DNA of 16,924 nt from Candidatus Absconditabacterales bacterium. GTDB taxonomy: Bacteria > Patescibacteria > JAEDAM01 > Absconditabacterales > Absconditicoccaceae. The position numbers were made by a program, and so were the translations under genes. Below, one piece after another: positions 13,104-16,924 of this stretch. Where the stretch lies: the NCBI GenBank assembly GCA_938010495.1, contig CALLUT010000159.1, positions 1-16,924 on the forward strand, in the 5' to 3' direction. A model generated the notes under the pieces. It did not search any database. It was not told the origin of the DNA and saw only the letters and a program-made list of their open reading frames with translations. Position 1 is the first letter of the stretch. Every line of letters begins with the position of its first letter.

Positions 13104-16100
13104 TTATTGGTTATCTTTTCTAAATTGAGTAAGCGCTTCCACCAATCTCTCAATAGAAGTATCTGTTACTTCTCGTTTTTGTTCGTTATTTTCTTCAGCA
13201 ACATAATGTTCAATTGGAGCTGGCAGAACTTCTGTTTCTATTAGAACTGGAGTTATATTTTTAAGTTCTTCGACTTTTATTATCTTTGAATTTTGAGCTA
13301 CTTTCCTTTCTTTCATTACTTCTACTAAAGCTTTCTTAAGTTCATTCATACGTTCTTCATCTTCTGTAATGACTGCTTCTTCTTCATTTTCAGATGCAGC
13401 AGAATGCTCTACTACAGGAACAACAGGCTGATAATCAGCTGTTTTTCTTGATGGGATCAAACGTTCTGGGACTATGAAATTTCATTGAGTGATTGATGAT
13501 GATACTCATCAAAAATTATTGATTTCATTACATGAAGAATCACAATCATCCTCTTCATTATTATTTGCATCATCGCATTCTTCTGGTCATTGGACAACTC
13601 AATCTCAACAAACTCATCACTCTATTAAGATACTGCTACAACTGGTAGTACAAGCCTGACACGATCATTCATATTCTGGAATACACGTTCAAGTATTTTT
13701 TCAATCATCACAAATTTCTTGTTCATCAGATTGTATAATTCAGTCTCAACAACTTCCTCATTGGATTGTTTCGATTTCACACTGCATAGAACAATACGAA
13801 CAAGAATCTCAGTATCATGGATTACAAACGATACCGTTGTTCGCTCAATCATCACATCATTCTCAAGGCTCTTGAGAGTTATTTCCACATATAGTTGCTG
13901 CCTGTATAGCTTCAGTACACGTTTCTGTAATAGATCAGTTATCTTCATGAACCACTGTAACAACAAGATCAAATGCTCATACAGTGTTATAGGTATAGTT
14001 TATTGCTGGCGAAGTGCTGTTTGCACTATCACCGTTTCATCGTTCTATTGACTGAATAGAAGCCCAAGGAGAATGCTGAATAGATCAAGCAATCGTCAAT
14101 GGAAGTAATCAACTCTTTGGATTTAATCAAGTAAGATCGCATGTAGGAATTTCCCGTATACATTCATTTGAACACCCATCCAAATTTTCAGTGTTTCAAT
14201 CATCACAAATTTCATTTCAAGCGACAATTCAATCTCAACATGTTGATTCACAAGTAAATCAATCTCATGAATATCATGAGTCGCAAGAACAAGTATAAAG
14301 TCCGGCAGTATTTTCACACTGAGCATACTCAGAACAACTATCTGTTCAGGTAGCACATTCATCTATATCAGCACAGGATTCTCAGTCTCATGAATATCAA
14401 GTTTCACATTCACAACTAAATCATCATGGTTCATTTATACACAATGCGTTATCACTACATGAATCAGTTCAAGCATTACATTCATTAATATCAATACAAC
14501 TTACTCAACTTCATACAAATCATGCATTACATGTACAACTATATGTTCCAGGTTCATTTGTACATTGTGCTTGTGCGTGACAAGTATGTCATATTCATTC
14601 TCAATTACATTCATTATCATCAACACATGTTTCTCAATCTCATGAATATCAAGCTTCACATTCACAAGTAAATCATCATGGAATATTTGTACATAAAGCA
14701 TTATCACTACAAGAATGAGCTCATGAGTTACATTCATTTATATCTATACATGTTTCACCATTTCACATAAATCACGTATTACAAGCACAGCTAAATGTTC
14801 ATGGTTCATTTGTACATTGCGCTTGTGCATGACAGGTGTTTCATGTTCATTCTCAAACACACTCGTTATCATCAACACAAGATTGTCCCTCAGTGGGACA
14901 AGACCATCAAGCATCAATTGAAGTACAATCTTGAGAACATCAGTCGCTTCACAGGTTGTTTCCATCATCACATACTTCAGGTCCTTGAATAACTCAATCT
15001 CAACATATTCATCACAAAAATGTAGCAATTTCACAAACTGAAGTACATGAAGTACATGAATTATTATAAGTAGGGGTACATGTTCAAGTGTTATTTATAG
15101 TACCATCATCACATTGTTCTCACTCAATGGTTTCTACTAGAGAATCTCAACAATATCTACATGTTCAATTATCAACTTGTGCAGATCCATCAAAATTATA
15201 TGCATTAGGATCTGTACATCACTCAATTTCACATGTACTAGAACATCAGTCTCAACTTAATTTATTTCAATCTTCACATCATTCTCAATCATTTGGTTGG
15301 AAAAAAGTATCTCAACAGAATCTTTCTCAAGCATCACATGGAACTACATCTCATCAATTATTTCATATGCAACTTCGGACCCATCAATGATCTTGTGTAT
15401 ACTGAGGAACAGTGTTTGTTCAAACAGCACATAAATTTTGTGGTTCATTTGGCAAATAAAATGATTGCAAATGATCGCTTCAACATAATCAATCTTCTCA
15501 ATCAGACTGTACAACTATTGTTTCACAATCAATATTATTTGTTCAAGAAACCGCATATTCATTATCATTTAGTGGATTAAATCAACTAGAACATGCTCAT
15601 AATACATAAGGTACATCTTCTGCTGGAAGAGATACATCAGGAATTACTTCTGCATAATTTTTAAGAGGTCATACTTGTGATACTAAAACATCATACGTAA
15701 TTGTAACTGATTCATCAGCAAACAATGGTAATACAGACCATTCTATAATTCATGTTACTGGATCATATACCGGATCGCTCACTGTAGATCATGGAATACT
15801 TGAAGTCCATGCATTAGCATAAGCCATTCAAGCTGGAAGTGTATCACGAACAATAAATTCAGCAATTACATCAGCTCAATCATCATGGTTAAGAATTGTT
15901 AATCAAATCGTTATAGTATCTCAGTTGAAAATATTAGAAGATCATTGTAATGCTTTGTTAATACGCAAATCCCGTCATCATGATGCATATCCTTGTTCTG
16001 CCTTGAAAACTCATTGATCAGTGATAGGTCATGAAAAAATTCAAAAAACGAGTGTTCATAAGACTGCAACGACAGCAAATATTCATAGTATATGGCTTAG

Positions 16101-16136
16101 ATGTCTACTTTCCTTCAATCGTTCTAACAATTTCAT
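13104..16136 (-). CDS. Giant cysteine-rich surface protein with EGF-like and disulfide repeats
   Basis: 1010 aa with TGA = Gly; the start at ATG 16136 is fixed by a TAA codon directly upstream. A membrane anchor or uncleaved signal lies at about 15-36. Then: DUF11-like domain (~50-155, RDTLPAGMAY motif); a Cys/Gly-rich block (180-273); disulfide repeats of the CGDG..CDDGN..DGC type at 274-302, 329-369, 378-404, 633-659, 750-787, 796-833 and 843-869; a GCTDPNAYNF module (306-326); five calcium-binding-type EGF modules (422-463, 464-504, 506-547, 549-588, 590-629), each led by D-x-[DN]-E-C; and a PKD-like domain (~664-748). The last 140 residues lack Cys and are charged, probably coiled coil, with no sortase signal. 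The Cys pairing implies an oxidising extracellular site. A role in adhesion to a partner cell is likely but inferred. It has its own promoter and no co-directional neighbour of the same code. Confidence 0.93.
14373..14873 (-). repeat. Internal tandem duplication of an EGF pair (252-bp period)
   Basis: EGF modules 1+2 (14625-14873) and 3+4 (14373-14621) are a duplicated two-module unit of 84 codons. Modules 1 and 3 share CHAQAQCTNEPGT; modules 2 and 4 share CSDNALC and GYSGDGE. The DNA is also clearly similar, so the duplication is fairly recent compared with the fifth, more divergent module. Confidence 0.8.
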
Positions 16137-16171
16137 TTACATAATAATAGAGTAAATTATACAATTTATTT

Positions 16172-16197
16172 ACACTAATTATACACTAATTATACAC
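16172..16197. repeat. 11-bp tandem repeat containing TATAAT boxes
   Basis: ACACTAATTAT is repeated at 16172-16182 and 16183-16193, followed by a partial third copy (ACAC, to 16197). On the minus strand this places TATAAT boxes 11 bp apart at 16178-16183 and 16189-16194; a third TATAAT (16156-16161) lies nearer the gene. Copy number could alter promoter spacing and so expression of the surface protein. Confidence 0.7.
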
Positions 16198-16206
16198 GTA
16201 GCTCAA
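16178..16206 (-). promoter_or_regulatory. Promoter of the EGF-repeat surface protein
   Basis: Minus-strand TTGAGC (16201-16206), a 17-bp spacer and perfect TATAAT (16178-16183) lie about 40 nt before ATG 16136. The -10 is within the 11-bp tandem repeat; the other TATAAT copies lack a well-spaced -35. Confidence 0.55.
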
Positions 16207-16258
16207 AAAATACAAATAAATATAGCATCTTTGCTTGACATATTTTTTCAATAAAAAA

Positions 16259-16287
16259 ATAGCTGTAGGCAAGGAACCTACAGCTAT
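16259..16287 (-). terminator. Rho-independent terminator after the sorting-domain gene
   Basis: A perfect 11-bp stem (16259-16269 with 16277-16287, arm ATAGCTGTAGG) and a 7-nt loop, followed on the minus strand by a run of T residues (16253-16258). It ends transcription of the partial gene whose stop is at 16367 and insulates the surface-protein promoter downstream. Confidence 0.8.
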
Positions 16288-16313
16288 ACTCAAAATCTTC
16301 ACTTCATATTCAT

Positions 16314-16338
16314 TGAGAATCGGGGATAACGATTCTCA
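16314..16338. repeat. Second hairpin downstream of the sorting-domain gene
   Basis: A perfect 9-bp inverted repeat (TGAGAATCG / CGATTCTCA) with a 7-nt loop. There is no T-run, so it is not a terminator by itself; it may stabilise the transcript 3' end. Confidence 0.65.
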
Positions 16339-16352
16339 TACAGTCATTATAA

Positions 16353-16372
16353 AGATAGATCATAATCTATCT
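16353..16372. repeat. Third hairpin, overlapping a stop codon
   Basis: A perfect 8-bp inverted repeat (AGATAGAT / ATCTATCT) with a 4-nt loop; one arm contains the TAG stop (16367-16369) of the sorting-domain gene. Confidence 0.6.
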
Positions 16373-16924
16373 AGCAATCATAATTGGTTTTGATTGAACT
16401 TGGTTGCCTTGGCTTTTAAACCTTAGCTGCAAGTAATAGAATCCAGCATCAAACTGACTAACGTCAATTTGAGTAAGATTATTACCAAGTTTTACAACCT
16501 GACCAATTGAATTAACTAAAGCAACTTGATAGTCACCATTATAGTCAATTTCTACATTTAGTATCTCACTTACAGGATTTGGATAGATCTTGTAAGCTAA
16601 GTCATTAATGTCATCAACAGTAGATGTAAACATAATACTATCCATTGCAACACAACCATTAAAGTCAGTTACTTCAAGTATTCTCATGTTACCATCAACT
16701 GTTGTAACAGTATCATACGGCATAGTACCTCCAAGAATTTCAATATCAAAGTCAACACCGTTGACATCGATAATTGTTGCTTCAAGAAGTTCGGGCTCAA
16801 AGAGTTCCATTGTTTCAGACTCGAAACAACCAAACTCATCTGTAACAGTTACAAAATATTCTCCAGCTTTCAAATTATTAATTTGTGCTGTAGTGTCTCC
16901 TGTACTCCACAGATACGTATATGG
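16367..16924 (-). CDS. C-terminus of SprB-repeat protein with type IX secretion sorting domain (partial)
   Basis: The 3' end of a gene running off the window: 185 codons are visible, open to the edge at 16924. The upstream part (WSTGDTTAQINNLKAGEY, then FVTVTDEFGC) matches the SprB repeat of Bacteroidota gliding and adhesion proteins. The last ~75 residues are a Por/type IX C-terminal sorting domain: IYPNPVSEILNVEID, a VNSIGQVV strand, and DVSQFDAGFYYLQL. In Bacteroidota this tail directs export through the outer membrane by the type IX system and surface anchoring. All 13 glycines are GGN and there is no in-frame TGA, unlike every other gene here, so this gene is written in the standard code. 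It ends with three hairpins. It is either foreign DNA or the edge of a misassembly; the domain call itself is strong. Confidence 0.88.
   Translation of the reverse strand, partial: PYTYLWSTGDTTAQINNLKAGEYFVTVTDEFGCFESETMELFEPELLEATIIDVNGVDFDIEILGGTMPYDTVTTVDGNMRILEVTDFNGCVAMDSIMFTSTVDDINDLAYKIYPNPVSEILNVEIDYNGDYQVALVNSIGQVVKLGNNLTQIDVSQFDAGFYYLQLRFKSQGNQVQSKPIMIAR

Noticed and set aside
14300..14900. Repetitive look suggesting a CRISPR array or satellite
   Set aside because: Repeats are imperfect, codon-phased and encode EGF modules; there are no fixed repeat-spacer units.
14123..15034. Several Val/His-rich minus-strand frames and plus-strand frames in this stretch
   Set aside because: They are shifted-frame readings of the EGF and disulfide repeats; the repeat periodicity keeps other frames open by chance.
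16235..16240. Plus-strand TTGACA as a -35 box
   Set aside because: No spaced -10 and no plus-strand gene follows.

Overview
The window reads as DNA from a Candidate Phyla Radiation bacterium of the Gracilibacteria/Absconditabacteria (BD1-5/SR1) type, in which UGA encodes glycine (translation table 25). Read with the standard code it looks like a field of short broken ORFs. Read with TGA = Gly it resolves into eight tightly packed, full-length genes. The proof lies in invariant glycines written TGA: two glycines of the FtsH Walker A motif, the Gly of the FtsH HExGH zinc site, the Gly of the PBP KTG box, both glycines of the Kazal 'CGTDG' core, and dozens of structural glycines in EGF-like repeats. 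TGG is used normally for Trp. The DNA is AT-rich, gaps are very short, and no gene start has a clear Shine-Dalgarno sequence.

Layout. Positions 1-8441 (minus strand) form a four-gene cluster transcribed from about 8470 towards 1: a 181-aa unknown protein, a 1419-aa unknown protein, a 278-aa unknown protein and a class A penicillin-binding protein. A consensus-perfect promoter lies before the 1419-aa gene. Positions 8442-8582 are a divergent promoter region. Positions 8583-13100 (plus strand) form a three-gene run: FtsH membrane protease, a MOP-superfamily polysaccharide flippase, and a secreted protein with an NTR/TIMP-like N-terminus plus a Kazal domain. Converging on it with a 3-nt gap is a 1010-aa membrane-anchored cysteine-rich protein (13104-16136, minus) built of a DUF11-like domain, seven 'CGDG...CDDG' disulfide repeats, five calcium-binding-type EGF modules and a PKD-like domain.

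Positions 16137-16366 hold the promoter of that gene, an 11-bp tandem repeat and three consecutive hairpins. From 16367 to the window end (minus, partial) is the C-terminus of a SprB-repeat protein with a type IX secretion (Por) sorting domain, a Bacteroidota hallmark. It uses only GGN for its 13 glycines and no TGA, so it is either a very recent acquisition, possibly from a host or prey cell, or an assembly chimera.

Taken together, the recoded part is a cell-envelope locus: peptidoglycan synthesis with unknown partners, membrane protein quality control, glycan export, a putative secreted protease inhibitor and a large eukaryote-like adhesive surface protein. This suits an episymbiotic or predatory lifestyle, but that link is inference. 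No stretch longer than about 230 bases is without a gene. I saw no tRNA, rRNA, CRISPR array or insertion sequence.
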